Shown here: positions 35,394 through 44,628 of the stretch, in pieces
Numbering within the stretch: position 1 is the first letter of the stretch
Layout of the letters: every line of letters starts with the position of its first letter
Source of the DNA: Bradyrhizobium nivariense
GTDB lineage: Bacteria > Pseudomonadota > Alphaproteobacteria > Rhizobiales > Xanthobacteraceae
Direction of reading: 5' to 3'
Assembly (NCBI RefSeq): GCF_029846715.1
Contig: NZ_JARVWW010000019.1
Location: 62,001-126,000 of the forward strand
Length of the DNA stretch: 64,000 bases
The notes under the pieces: model-generated
Told to the model about the DNA's origin: nothing
The model's input: the letters and a program-made list of their open reading frames with translations, nothing else
Database searches by the model: none
Made by a program: the position numbers and the translations under genes

Positions 35394-36491
35394 TTAGCCG
35401 ATCCCTGTTAAGCATCCGTCAACCAGTACACCGGAGCTCTGCGGCACCGGCTGCTGCCGCACGATGCTCCGCGCGATCTCGTAATATTGCAGCGCGCGCT
35501 GTTCCAGCGTGAGATTGTCGAGCACGAAACCGCGCGGATCGAACGTATCAGCGGCGCACCCGGCCCAGAAATCGTCCCAACCCGCTTCGAACCCACTGAT
35601 GTCGACGAACTTGGCACCGCAACGCTCGTCCCAGTACGGCACCGACGACACCGGTGCGAACTGGACGCGATGCGGATAATAATCGGGGTCCCGCCAGGGG
35701 CCGCCGGGATCCCAGGCGAGCACCGGCACGCCGCAGGACAAGGCCTGCTGATAGGCGATGCCCTGGCTCTCGTTCTGGCACAGGAAGATCATCGCACGCG
35801 AACGCACGAGCGCGGCCTGATAGTCTTCTTCCTTGTAACTGCCGTAACGCAGTTCCGTGAACGAGCGGCCCTCCCTGGTGAGCCGCGCGCGGACGGGCTC
35901 GATCAGCTCCGGCGCATAGCGCTCGCGGTCCCAGTGGACCTTGTCGTAGATCAGGACGTCGACGGTCTTTTGCGACGTCAGCGACGGCGCCCAGAGATCC
36001 GTGTCGATGCCGACCGGCCAAGCCTCCGTGTCGGGCCAATGCGGCCGATACATGTCGGCGTACCACGGGCCGGGCACCACGACCTTCTTGACCGGCAGGC
36101 GCCTGAACAGGTCGGGATCGTCGAGCGGATGATTGTGGGCGGCGACGCCGAGCAGGATCGGATTCTTCCACGCAAACTTGTCGAGCAGGAAGGTGCGGCC
36201 GATGATGCAGGCGAGCTCGCTCGGATGCTGGGCGATGTAGCCATAGTCGTTGACGCGGTAGCGGATGCCGAGCCGATCGAGCCCTGCACAGAGATTGAGG
36301 AACACGCGGAGCTGCCCGCTCATGCGCGGCTCGCCGAGCAGCATGCGGCGCGCCATGCGCCGCAGATGCCGGTCGCCGGGAAACCAGCGATCGTCCTTGT
36401 CCTCGTAGAACAGGTTGAGGACCATGTCGTCGGGATCGTAGTCGAATGTCTTAGCGGGCACTGGGTCCATCCGCGGCAGTCCAGTGCGCAT
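35394..36491 (-). CDS. glycosyltransferase (GT1/GT4-like)
   Basis: This roughly 365-residue protein has the look of a GT-B fold glycosyltransferase. An N-terminal sugar-acceptor domain is followed by the nucleotide-sugar part with FLCQNESQGIAYQQALSCGVPVLAWD (positions around 265-290), where the Glu-x7-Glu type motif of retaining GT4 enzymes is replaced by a related pattern. Early residues include NLFYEDKDDRWFPGDRHLRR. The start is uncertain: GTG at 36533, ATG at 36491 and ATG at 36470 are in frame, none with a clear ribosome binding site. I list the middle one. It is in the same direction as the polymerase gene (39 bases). Donor and acceptor are unknown. Confidence 0.82.
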   Translation of the reverse strand: MRTGLPRMDPVPAKTFDYDPDDMVLNLFYEDKDDRWFPGDRHLRRMARRMLLGEPRMSGQLRVFLNLCAGLDRLGIRYRVNDYGYIAQHPSELACIIGRTFLLDKFAWKNPILLGVAAHNHPLDDPDLFRRLPVKKVVVPGPWYADMYRPHWPDTEAWPVGIDTDLWAPSLTSQKTVDVLIYDKVHWDRERYAPELIEPVRARLTREGRSFTELRYGSYKEEDYQAALVRSRAMIFLCQNESQGIAYQQALSCGVPVLAWDPGGPWRDPDYYPHRVQFAPVSSVPYWDERCGAKFVDISGFEAGWDDFWAGCAADTFDPRGFVLDNLTLEQRALQYYEIARSIVRQQPVPQSSGVLVDGCLTGIG

Positions 36492-36708
36492 TCTCGCATG
36501 GGGCCGGCTGTCGCACTCTTCCAAATTTGCCACAGGCTTAATGCCGCCGGCTTAACGCTAATCTACGAAACCGGCGCTGCGCCGGCCTTCGCGGCGACGA
36601 TTTTTTCCTAATGCGAGTATCATTCGCAGCGGCCAGGGTTGCGATCGATCGCATTGCCAATTCGGCGGATGCGCCCTGGTTAACAGACCCTTAAAGGCGA
36701 GCCGTAGC

Positions 36709-37695
36709 TTGATCACCGCGGAAGAAATTCTCGATTTGCCGGCCACATCGCGCGTCGCGCCGGCGGCGCGCCTGCCGCTGCAGGTCGGCTCAACCACATC
36801 GGTGTCCGTCGTCATTCCGGCCAAGAATGTTGCGGCCTATGTCGGCGAAACCCTCGCCAGCGCACTGGCGCAGGCCGAGGTCACCGAAGTGATCGTCGTG
36901 GACGACGGCTCGACCGACGACACCACCGCCATCGTCCATGCCATTCATGACCCGCGACTGCGCCTGATGACCAACGGCGCCGCAGGCGTATCGGCAGCGC
37001 GCAATCTCGGTGCGCAGCATGCGAGCGGCCAATGGCTGCTCTTCCTCGATGCCGACGATCGCCTGCGGCCGGGCGCGGTCGCGGCGCTGCTGGCGGCTGC
37101 GCGTGGTGCGCCGCGAGCGGTTCTCGTCTACGGCGACTACAACACGATCGACAGCGAGGGGCGGCAGATCGGTCGACGGGATCTGCTGAAAGGACGCCGC
37201 AAACCATCCGGTGACGTGCTGGCGCGGCTCGCGGCCGGCAACTTCATCGTCAATGGCGGCATTGCGCTTGCACGTGCAGAGGCTTTCCGCGCCATCGGCG
37301 GCTTCGACGTCTCGCTCAGATATTGCGAGGACTGGCACTGCTGGTGCCGTCTTGCCGCGATCGGCGAGTTCGAGTTTGCGCCCAACCTTCTGCTCGACTA
37401 CCGCCTGCACACGGCCAACACCATGAACGCGGCGGAGCGGACGCCGCAGGATTTCTTCCCGGCGATCGCGCGGGTGTTCGACGACGGGCTGATCATGGCG
37501 CGACTGCCCGCGAGCATGGCAGCCGGGCTGCGCCAGGCCGCCGAGGTTCATCTCGTCACGTATTCGGCGATGCAAGCGGTCCGCTTCGGCAGATATCGGC
37601 AGGCCTTCGCCTATCTCGGGATGGTCGGCCGCCGCTCGCTCAAATCGCTGCCGCGCTCCGCGGTCAGGGTCGCCCTCGCCTGCTTTGGCATTTAG
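36709..37695 (+). CDS. family 2 glycosyltransferase
   Basis: This 328-residue GT-A fold transferase has the nucleotide-binding start VSVVIPAKNVAAYV, the VVDDGSTDDT motif, and the metal-binding DxD in FLDADDRLRPG. The acceptor part contains the ED in RYCEDWHCWC, which is a plausible catalytic base. The start is TTG at 36709; the next ATG in frame lies well inside. It is divergent from the GT4-like gene and convergent with another family 2 enzyme. It transfers a sugar to a lipid-linked polysaccharide precursor, whose identity is unknown. Confidence 0.9.
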   Translation: MITAEEILDLPATSRVAPAARLPLQVGSTTSVSVVIPAKNVAAYVGETLASALAQAEVTEVIVVDDGSTDDTTAIVHAIHDPRLRLMTNGAAGVSAARNLGAQHASGQWLLFLDADDRLRPGAVAALLAAARGAPRAVLVYGDYNTIDSEGRQIGRRDLLKGRRKPSGDVLARLAAGNFIVNGGIALARAEAFRAIGGFDVSLRYCEDWHCWCRLAAIGEFEFAPNLLLDYRLHTANTMNAAERTPQDFFPAIARVFDDGLIMARLPASMAAGLRQAAEVHLVTYSAMQAVRFGRYRQAFAYLGMVGRRSLKSLPRSAVRVALACFGI

Positions 37696-37710
37696 CTCGC
37701 TACCTCGGCA

Positions 37711-38739
37711 TCAAGACACGATCTTCGAGGCCTCATAGGGTTTCGGCTCGATGCCGAACGCCGCGAGCACCGAGCCGAGCGCGACCAGCACGGGATGCAT
37801 CGCGACGACGGCCTTCGACGATTTCAGCAGACCGGCCGCGCGCACCAGCGACAGCGGCAACCTCCCGAGCATCTGCGCAAATACCCGCACGCGCGCCGCT
37901 GCGCCCTGCGCGGCCTTGGACTGCACACGATAGTTGATCGCGCCGATGCGCAGGCCTCGCTTTACGATCCATCCGAGACTGGTGCGGCTTTGCGGCACCG
38001 TCTCGGTGATGACTGCCTCCGCCGTCCAGTGGAACGTCATGCCGGCATCGCGGCACCGCACGAAGAAATCGCAGTCGCCGCCCCCGAGGAAGTTGAAGCG
38101 CGGGTCGAAGGCGGGACGGGCGAACTTCTCGAACGCCGCACGCGTGATCAGGCAATTGCCGCAGCCATAGATCAGGGGCACCGCACCGCTGTAATCATAG
38201 GCGGGACAGAAAACGGGATGACGCGAAAGCCAGGGCTTGCTGTCGTCCTCGAAGACCGGCAGGACCGGCCCGCCGACCACATCGGCGCCGGTCGCGTCCG
38301 CGGTACGAACCATCAGCTCGAGCCAATCGGGCGAAGCGATCTCGTCGTCATCGACCATCAGGAAGCGGGTCGCGGCGGGGAACAGCGCGAGCGCCGTCTC
38401 GAACGCGGCGTTGATCGCCTGGACGTTGCCTTGCCGTTTTTCGACCAGGCAGACGCCCTTAAGCCTGCCATCGGCGAGATACTCCGCGGCCACCGGTGCG
38501 CTCTCGCGCCCTACCGCGTCGTTCTCGACCATGACAACGGCGAAGGAGCGCGGGGTGCGCTGGCTGGCGAGCGAGTCGAGCGTCAGCCGCAGATGCTGCG
38601 GGCGGCGGAAGCAGGGGATGCAGACGACGATACCAACCGACAGGTCGATAATTCGGGAGCTCGCCGCGATCTCCCGGTCGGGATCGCGCACGGCATCCGA
38701 GATACGCGTGGCGGACAGGTCTGTCGGGATCAAGGTCAT
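37711..38739 (-). CDS. family 2 glycosyltransferase
   Basis: This 342-residue family 2 transferase begins with a 35-residue N-terminal extension, then GIVVCIPCFRRPQHLRLTLDSL and MVENDAVG. The metal-binding triplet is in MVDDDEIASPDW, and a GGGDCDFFVRC stretch near residue 230 holds the catalytic acid region. There is no membrane segment. It is on the opposite strand to the preceding family 2 gene and 16 bases from it, tail to tail. Sugar specificity cannot be read. Confidence 0.9.
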   Translation of the reverse strand: MTLIPTDLSATRISDAVRDPDREIAASSRIIDLSVGIVVCIPCFRRPQHLRLTLDSLASQRTPRSFAVVMVENDAVGRESAPVAAEYLADGRLKGVCLVEKRQGNVQAINAAFETALALFPAATRFLMVDDDEIASPDWLELMVRTADATGADVVGGPVLPVFEDDSKPWLSRHPVFCPAYDYSGAVPLIYGCGNCLITRAAFEKFARPAFDPRFNFLGGGDCDFFVRCRDAGMTFHWTAEAVITETVPQSRTSLGWIVKRGLRIGAINYRVQSKAAQGAAARVRVFAQMLGRLPLSLVRAAGLLKSSKAVVAMHPVLVALGSVLAAFGIEPKPYEASKIVS

Positions 38740-39132
38740 GACGTTCTAGATGTCCGAGATAGATTGAAAAAGCCCTGCTTCGACCCCACGGATCAGCGCC
38801 GTCCCGCGACGGCACGTCGCCGCGGGACGGATGCGTCCCAAAATGAACGGCCGGCCCAAGGCTCGCGACGGCGCCACGCCGCCGATTTTCCGCCACCCAT
38901 ACGCTTAACCGCTTTCGCGTGTTTCTGCTGCGAAACCTTGCCCGCGTGATACTGCAATTCGCGATCCACCGTGCCGATGGCGGCTGGCGCGGATGATACC
39001 GTAGTTAACGCACATGCTCATTAACCCGACCGTAAGTACGGCGACGGGTGACGCGTCGCGGCACCGGATTTGCTCTACGGGCGCACGAGATTTTTCCTGT
39101 AAATTTGAGTCGAACAAGCGCGGTCAGAAAAT
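38740..39132. other. intergenic region, no gene seen
   Basis: This 393-base gap separates divergent genes. I see no coding frame of good composition, no recognisable promoter pair and no long palindrome. The last 120 bases are less GC-rich (for example TTTTTCCTGTAAATTTGAG near 39090) and may hold the promoter of the methyltransferase gene. Confidence 0.5.
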
Positions 39133-39933
39133 ATGAACAAGCCAGCCACGATCGATTTCGCGACAGCCACGGCGATCCAAATTCCCGCGGCCATTGCCCA
39201 CATTCAGGCGCTGCATGATCTCGTGCCCGGTGAAGCCCGCGACAGCCTGCTCGCTGTCCATGACGTACTGCGTCGCGAACTGCCGCAGGGCCAGCTCGCC
39301 ACCTATGAAGCCGGCGGCGGCTCGTGCAGCGTTCTGCCAGCGGAATTGCTGAGCCGCAGCAAGGTCACTGTCGTCGACATTGACGAGGACCAGGTCCGCA
39401 ACAACAGCTACGCGGACGAAGCGATCCTCGGCGACGTCCAGACCTACCGCTTCGGGCGCGAGACCTTCGATCTGGTGATCTGCTACAACGTGATCGAACA
39501 TCTTCCCAACGTCGACGCCGCACTCCTGAATTTCCGCGATGCGCTCAAGCGCGGCGGGATGATCCTGATCGGCGCGCCCAATCCGCGGTCGCTGTCCGGC
39601 GTCGTCACCAAATACTCGCCGCACTGGTTCCACGTCTGGTTCTACCGGCACGTCCGCGGCATCAAGGATGCCGGCCTGCCGGGCGAGCCGCCGTTCCCGA
39701 CCTTCTTCCATCCCCTGGTGACGCTGCCGAGACTCGAAGCGTTCGCCGCAGCCAACGGCCTCGAGATGATCTACCGCCGTGAGGTCGAGAGCCCGCGCTA
39801 TCCCGAGATGCGCCGGCGCAAGCCGGTGTTCGCAGCCCTGGTCGACGCCGGCGCCGCCGCACTGAACGCCGTGCTTCCCCGCGGGACCGATGTCCGCCGC
39901 GGCGACTATCACGTCATCCTGCGGAAAAGCTGA
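39133..39933 (+). CDS. class I SAM-dependent methyltransferase
   Basis: This 266-residue methyltransferase has motif I in TYEAGGGSCSVLPAELLS (with a GGG rather than the usual GxGxG), the acidic residue in VTVVDIDEDQ, and LVICYNVIEHLPNVDAALLNF (motif IV/V). This is close to the UbiE/methyltransf_11 group. A KRGGMILIGAPNPRSLSG loop follows. It could methylate a sugar or lipid of the polysaccharide. The ATG is at 39133. It lies upstream of the Wzc-like gene in the same direction, with a 291-base gap. Confidence 0.85.
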   Translation: MNKPATIDFATATAIQIPAAIAHIQALHDLVPGEARDSLLAVHDVLRRELPQGQLATYEAGGGSCSVLPAELLSRSKVTVVDIDEDQVRNNSYADEAILGDVQTYRFGRETFDLVICYNVIEHLPNVDAALLNFRDALKRGGMILIGAPNPRSLSGVVTKYSPHWFHVWFYRHVRGIKDAGLPGEPPFPTFFHPLVTLPRLEAFAAANGLEMIYRREVESPRYPEMRRRKPVFAALVDAGAAALNAVLPRGTDVRRGDYHVILRKS

Positions 39934-40224
39934 CGGCCGTGGTGCGCGCGCGGCCGATCGCAAGACCAGCGAAGCCTCGCGACCACGCTGCACGCGGTAA
40001 CGAAGCGTTAAGCTCTGAAGGACCTCGCCACCGCACGCGTCACGGCGACGCGTCGAAGAGTGGCACGCGCTTAAACGCTTTGTTTGCCATTTCGGTGAAT
40101 AGTCCCTCAATGAGTATGGTTAATTTTCCCTGTTGCGTGGATTGGGCACCTATATCTGAGGTGCGTGGCGTAGAGCGAAGAGTAACCCCTCAGCACGCGA
40201 CAGTTGGAATGAAAGCTGGGGATC
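39934..40224. promoter_or_regulatory. upstream region of the Wzc-like gene
   Basis: This 291-base gap is AT-richer in its last 150 bases. TATATCT near 40150 is a possible -10 element for the Wzc-like operon, but no matching -35 is clear. No gene is seen. Confidence 0.35.
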
Positions 40225-42597
40225 ATGCTTGACTATAACCAGCCGATAGACCGGGCCAGACCGGAGGCCCCGCAGCGGCGGCCTCAGGCCGGCTTCAACG
40301 TGCTGGAGCTCGTCAATTTACTCTGGCGGCGGAAGATCGCGATTGCCGCTGCCGCGCTGCTCGGTGCGACGCTTGCCGTCACCGCGGGCAAGAGCCTGAC
40401 GCCCCGCTACACCGCCACCGCCCAGCTCTATGTCGACCCGCGCGAGCTTCAGCTCGTCGATCGCGAGCTCACGCCCCGCGCGCAGGACGTCTCCGGCATG
40501 GCGATGGTGGTCGAGAGCCAGGCGCGCCTGATCACCTCCAACAGCGTGCTGCTCCAGGTCATCCAGCAGGCTGATCTGGACAAGGATCCGGAATTCGGCG
40601 GCGGTGACGGTAAGAGCCTGATCTCGTCGCTGCTCGGCCTGATCGGCCTTCAGCCGCGCGCGCCTTCCCCCGCGGAGAAGAAGGAAGTGCAGCTCGCGGC
40701 CCTCGAGGCGCTGAACCGGCACATCACGATCCGCAAGACCGAGAAGAGTTTCATCGTCGACATCGAGGTCTGGTCGACCGATCCCGCGAAAGCGGCGATG
40801 CTCGCCAACACGCTGACCAGCGCCTACCTCGCGGAATCCCGCAACTCGCAGGCTTCGGCCGCGCGGCGCGCCACCAACGATCTCTCCGGCCGCCTGAAGG
40901 AGCTGCGCGAGCGGCTGCGCAACGCCGAGACCGTGCTTGCGACCTACAAGGCCCAGAACAATTTCGTCGGCACCCAGGACGCCCTGATCAGCGACCAGCA
41001 GCTCTCCGCCAGCAACCAGCGGCTTTCCGCCGCCCGGGCGGGGACGATGGATGCGCAGGCGCGTCTCGACCAGATCGAGGCGAGCCGACGCACCGCAGCA
41101 GATGCGGGCGCGAACTCCGAGGCGCTGCAATCGCCGACCATCGCGAACCTGCGTGCACAATATGCCGACGCGCGCAAGAAATATGCGGAACAGGCCGGCG
41201 AGCTTGGCCCGCGCCATCCGGCACTGCGCCAGACCGAGAAGCAGGTCGAGGATCTCAAGCGCACCATCAACGAAGAGATCGACCGCTTCGCCCAGTCCGC
41301 CAAGAACGACTTGACGCGCGCCCGCGACTTTGAAGCCTCGCTCAACCGGGCGCTGGAGGCGCAGAAGCGGCAGAGCGTCCAGCTCAGCCAGGCCGCCGTG
41401 CGCCTGCGCGAGCTCGAGCGCGAAGCCGAAGCCAGCCGTGACGTCTATCAATCCTTCCTCAAGCGCTCGCGCGAGACCGAGGAGCAGGAGACGCTGAACA
41501 CCTCGGCGGCCCGAATCATCGGCGAAGCGACGGTGCCGCAGCGGCGCTCGTTCCCGCCGGCGATGAGCCTGTTCGCCATGATCGGCTTCATCTTCGGCGC
41601 AATCGCTGCATCGAGCTGGTTTGCCGCGGCCGAACTGCTGCTCGCCGGTGCTTCCGCGCCGGCACCCGCGCCGGCCCGTCCCGATCGCACGCCGGTGCCG
41701 CAAGCTTCGCGAGCTCCAGAGCCTTCGCGGGTTCCGGAGATTGCCCGGCCGCAGCAGGTTTCGCGAACCCCGGAAGTCGCGCAGGCTCTGCCGGAACTTG
41801 CCGCCCCACCGCTGCAACCTTCGATGGCTGAAAGGCCCTTGATCGAAAAGCCGCTGATCGCCCGCCTCCAGGAGGCCGACGTCATCCACACGCTCGGCGC
41901 CATTCTCGCCACCGGCGGCGGCGTCGACCTCACCCGGCTGGGCTGGCCGACGCTGCGCCCCGGCTTTCCGCTGACGACGCTGCTCAATGCCTGGCGCGAC
42001 ATGCGCGCCGCGGTGGCACGCCGTACGGGCGGCAAGGCGATGCCGGTCATCGCGCTCGTCGGTGCCAGTGAGACCACCGGGCGCAGCGTAACCGCGCTGA
42101 ATTTCGCGCTCGCGGCCGCGCGCGACGGCGCCCGGGTGCTGATGATCGATGCCGACCATCAGGCACATTCGCTCTCGAACAAGGTCAACCGTCCCGGCAA
42201 GAACGAGCCGAGCAAGCTCGGCTGGCTTTCCATCGGCAGCAAGGCCGCGCGCGAGATCAAGACACTCAACGGCATCTCGGTATTGCCTGCCGCCGAGAGC
42301 GACGCCGGCAGGGCCACTGATGCCATCCGCAAGGCCATCGAGCAGGCGCGCTCCGCCGGCGGCTATGACCTCGTGATCCTCGACGGCCCCGCGGCGCCAC
42401 TCACGGCCAGCAGCCGCAAGCTGCTCGATGATGCCGACGCGCTGGTGGCGGTGCTGCCGACCAGCCTCGACATCAACGACGGCCTCGAAGAGATCTTGAG
42501 CACGCTCGGCCACGCCGAGCGCAAGCTCGTCGGCGTCGTGCTCGACGAACTCACCCCTGCAACCCAAGCGCGCCAGCGAGGCAGACAATATGCTTGA
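40225..42597 (+). CDS. polysaccharide co-polymerase, Wzc/ExoP-like, with degenerate kinase domain
   Basis: This 790-residue inner-membrane protein controls chain length and export. It has a Wzz domain with TM1 at about residues 36-53 (IAIAAAALLGATLAVTAG), long periplasmic coiled coils (about 200-420), and TM2 at about 447-470. A Pro/Ala-rich linker and a C-terminal BY-kinase-like domain (about 600-790) follow. The Walker A' Asp is present (VLMIDADHQ) and Walker B is VILDGPAAP. However, Walker A reads GASETTGRSVTALN, with Arg where the catalytic Lys should be, and there is no Tyr-rich tail. It may therefore be a non-catalytic or regulatory variant. It overlaps the next gene by eight bases. Confidence 0.9.
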   Translation: MLDYNQPIDRARPEAPQRRPQAGFNVLELVNLLWRRKIAIAAAALLGATLAVTAGKSLTPRYTATAQLYVDPRELQLVDRELTPRAQDVSGMAMVVESQARLITSNSVLLQVIQQADLDKDPEFGGGDGKSLISSLLGLIGLQPRAPSPAEKKEVQLAALEALNRHITIRKTEKSFIVDIEVWSTDPAKAAMLANTLTSAYLAESRNSQASAARRATNDLSGRLKELRERLRNAETVLATYKAQNNFVGTQDALISDQQLSASNQRLSAARAGTMDAQARLDQIEASRRTAADAGANSEALQSPTIANLRAQYADARKKYAEQAGELGPRHPALRQTEKQVEDLKRTINEEIDRFAQSAKNDLTRARDFEASLNRALEAQKRQSVQLSQAAVRLRELEREAEASRDVYQSFLKRSRETEEQETLNTSAARIIGEATVPQRRSFPPAMSLFAMIGFIFGAIAASSWFAAAELLLAGASAPAPAPARPDRTPVPQASRAPEPSRVPEIARPQQVSRTPEVAQALPELAAPPLQPSMAERPLIEKPLIARLQEADVIHTLGAILATGGGVDLTRLGWPTLRPGFPLTTLLNAWRDMRAAVARRTGGKAMPVIALVGASETTGRSVTALNFALAAARDGARVLMIDADHQAHSLSNKVNRPGKNEPSKLGWLSIGSKAAREIKTLNGISVLPAAESDAGRATDAIRKAIEQARSAGGYDLVILDGPAAPLTASSRKLLDDADALVAVLPTSLDINDGLEEILSTLGHAERKLVGVVLDELTPATQARQRGRQYA

Positions 42598-43390
42598 GCG
42601 CCGCATCAATCTGGAGGGCCGGGCCGCAACCGCGGACGTGCCCCGGATCACCGTCGGCGGCCTCCGCATGGCCGCGCTCGACCTGGAAGCTACCGCCGAT
42701 TTCATGATCGAGGCGACGGATCCGCGCCATCGCATCGGCCGTCCGCTATTCCTGACTTCGGCCAATGGCGAAGTGCTGGCGCGTTGCTCGACAGAGCCGC
42801 AGACCGAGCGCCTGTTCCGTACCGCCGACCTTATCAACGCCGACGGCCAACCGCTGGTGGCGGCGTCGAAACTGCAATCCTGGTTTCCGCTGCCCGAGCG
42901 CGTCGCGACCACCGACCTGTTCCATCTCGTCGCACGCAAAGCCGAGGCGGCGGGCCGTACTTTCTACATGTTCGGCGCCAGCGAGGACGAGAACGCCACG
43001 GCGGTCAGGAAAGTCCAGAACCTCTATCCGAACCTCAAGATCGTCGGATACAGCCACGGCTATCTCCACGGCGACGCCCTGCGCGCGAAAGTCGAAGAGA
43101 TCAATGCGCTCGCTCCGGATTACCTGTGGGTCGCGCTCGGCGTGCCCTCTGAGCAGGCATTCGTCGAGGAATTCACGCCGCTGCTGACCAATGTCGGCGT
43201 CATCAAGACATCCGGCGGTCTGTTCAACTTTTTGTCGGGTAGCCGCTCCCGCGCGCCGCAATGGATGCAGAAGATCGGCCTCGAATGGGTCTGGCGCACT
43301 TGGCTCGAGCCGCGCCGCCTGTTCTGGCGCTATTTGACCACCAACCCCCGCGCGATCTATCTTCTCTTCAGCCGGAACCGGCCCTTTTAA
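42590..43390 (+). CDS. WecG/TagA/CpsF family glycosyltransferase
   Basis: This 266-residue GT26 enzyme transfers an N-acetylmannosamine-type sugar (often ManNAc or its uronic acid) to a lipid-linked acceptor. Its blocks are PLFLTSANGEVLARCS, RTADLINADGQPLVAAS (conserved Asp), TFYMFGASEDENAT, and LWVALGVPSEQAFV with conserved Pro/Glu/Gln, ending in WMQKIGLEWVWR. This is the family's well-conserved core. It overlaps the Wzc-like gene by eight bases and precedes galE by 24, so the three form an operon. Confidence 0.92.
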   Translation: MLERRINLEGRAATADVPRITVGGLRMAALDLEATADFMIEATDPRHRIGRPLFLTSANGEVLARCSTEPQTERLFRTADLINADGQPLVAASKLQSWFPLPERVATTDLFHLVARKAEAAGRTFYMFGASEDENATAVRKVQNLYPNLKIVGYSHGYLHGDALRAKVEEINALAPDYLWVALGVPSEQAFVEEFTPLLTNVGVIKTSGGLFNFLSGSRSRAPQWMQKIGLEWVWRTWLEPRRLFWRYLTTNPRAIYLLFSRNRPF

Positions 43391-43414
43391 TCCCTGAGAA
43401 GAGTAGATGAAGAC

Positions 43415-44407
43415 ATGACTGACCGACCGACTGTCCTCGTCACAGGAGGCGCGGGTTATATTGGCTCGCATGCCTGCCGAGCCCTGACTGCCGCCGGCTA
43501 TCAGCCCGTCGTTTATGACAATCTCTCGACCGGTCATCGCGGCTTCGTCGCCGGCCCGCTGATTACCGGCGACCTGCTCGATGGCGCAGCGCTGGCGCGC
43601 ACTTTCGCCGATCACAAGATCGCGGCGGTGATGCATTTCGCGGCGGCCAGTCTCGTCGGCGAATCCATGACCGACCCGCAGAAATACTACATCAACAACG
43701 TCCAGGGCACGCTGTCGCTGTTGCAGGCGATGCGCAATGCGGGTTGCCATCGTATCGTGTTCTCCTCGACCGGCGCCGTCTACGGCAATGCGGACTCCAA
43801 GGCGCTGCCGGAAGATTTTCCCTGCGCGCCGATCAACCCCTACGGGGCGTCGAAATGGATGATCGAGCGCATGCTCGCCGATTATCGCGCAGCCTACGGT
43901 TTCGGAGCATTCTGCCTGCGCTATTTCAACGCCAGCGGCGCCGATGGGGTCGGCGGCATCGGCGAGCTGCGTGACAACGAAACTCATCTCATTCCGCGCG
44001 CCATGATGGCGCTCCAGGGCCATGCCGACTTCGCATTGTTCGGCGACGACTACGACACGCCCGACGGCACCGCGATCCGTGACTACATCCACGTTACCGA
44101 CCTCGCGGCGGCGCATCTCGCGGCACTCAAGCTGCTGGAAGAAGGACACGCCGGCGGCAGCTTCAATCTCGGCACCGGCTCCGGCTTTTCAGTGAAAGAG
44201 ATCCTGGCTGCGATCAGGCAGGAGACCGGTCGCGAGGTACCGCACACCGTCAAGCCGCGCCGCGCCGGCGATCCAACCTATCTGGTCGCCGACCCCTCCG
44301 CAGCGCGAAAAGTGCTGAATTTCGTGCCGCGCCATTCCGACCTCTCCACCGTGATCCGGACCGCCTGGGACTGGCACCAGAAGGCGCATCCGTTCAGGTC
44401 GCGTTAG
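43415..44407 (+). CDS. galE: UDP-glucose 4-epimerase
   Basis: This 330-residue extended SDR interconverts UDP-glucose and UDP-galactose. The NAD-binding motif is VTGGAGYIGSHACRAL at the N-terminus. The catalytic residues are in FSSTGAVYG (Ser/Thr) and NPYGASKWMIE (Tyr and Lys). The C-terminal region includes LGTGSGFSVKEIL, the typical GalE/WbpP sugar-binding part. It is the last gene of the Wzc-like/WecG/galE operon and probably supplies UDP-galactose for the polysaccharide. Confidence 0.95.
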   Translation: MTDRPTVLVTGGAGYIGSHACRALTAAGYQPVVYDNLSTGHRGFVAGPLITGDLLDGAALARTFADHKIAAVMHFAAASLVGESMTDPQKYYINNVQGTLSLLQAMRNAGCHRIVFSSTGAVYGNADSKALPEDFPCAPINPYGASKWMIERMLADYRAAYGFGAFCLRYFNASGADGVGGIGELRDNETHLIPRAMMALQGHADFALFGDDYDTPDGTAIRDYIHVTDLAAAHLAALKLLEEGHAGGSFNLGTGSGFSVKEILAAIRQETGREVPHTVKPRRAGDPTYLVADPSAARKVLNFVPRHSDLSTVIRTAWDWHQKAHPFRSR

Positions 44408-44628
44408 GCACCGGTATTGTGCCTTGCGGGCCGGGCTCATAAGCGGATAAAGAGACTATCATAGTCGGCGTCGGCAACTTTCCCGGCCGCCGCATGTTGT
44501 TGTATGGCCGCCGACAAAGCGGCACAATTGGCTCAGCCAACAGCGCGAGCCAGCTTTTCACAGCGAAGGCCACGATCGAGTCCGCGCATCGGCCTGCTTT
44601 CAGGCGCGACCCAAGGAGCACGGAACGA

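Noticed and set aside
38740..39132. A possible small gene or RNA in the 393-base gap
   Set aside because: No frame has credible composition or a ribosome binding site, and I see no structured RNA or tRNA pattern.
40318..42939. An 873-codon open frame on the minus strand opposite the Wzc-like and WecG genes
   Set aside because: The composition is Arg/Leu/Gly-rich without any motif, and the plus strand carries well-conserved proteins over its entire length.
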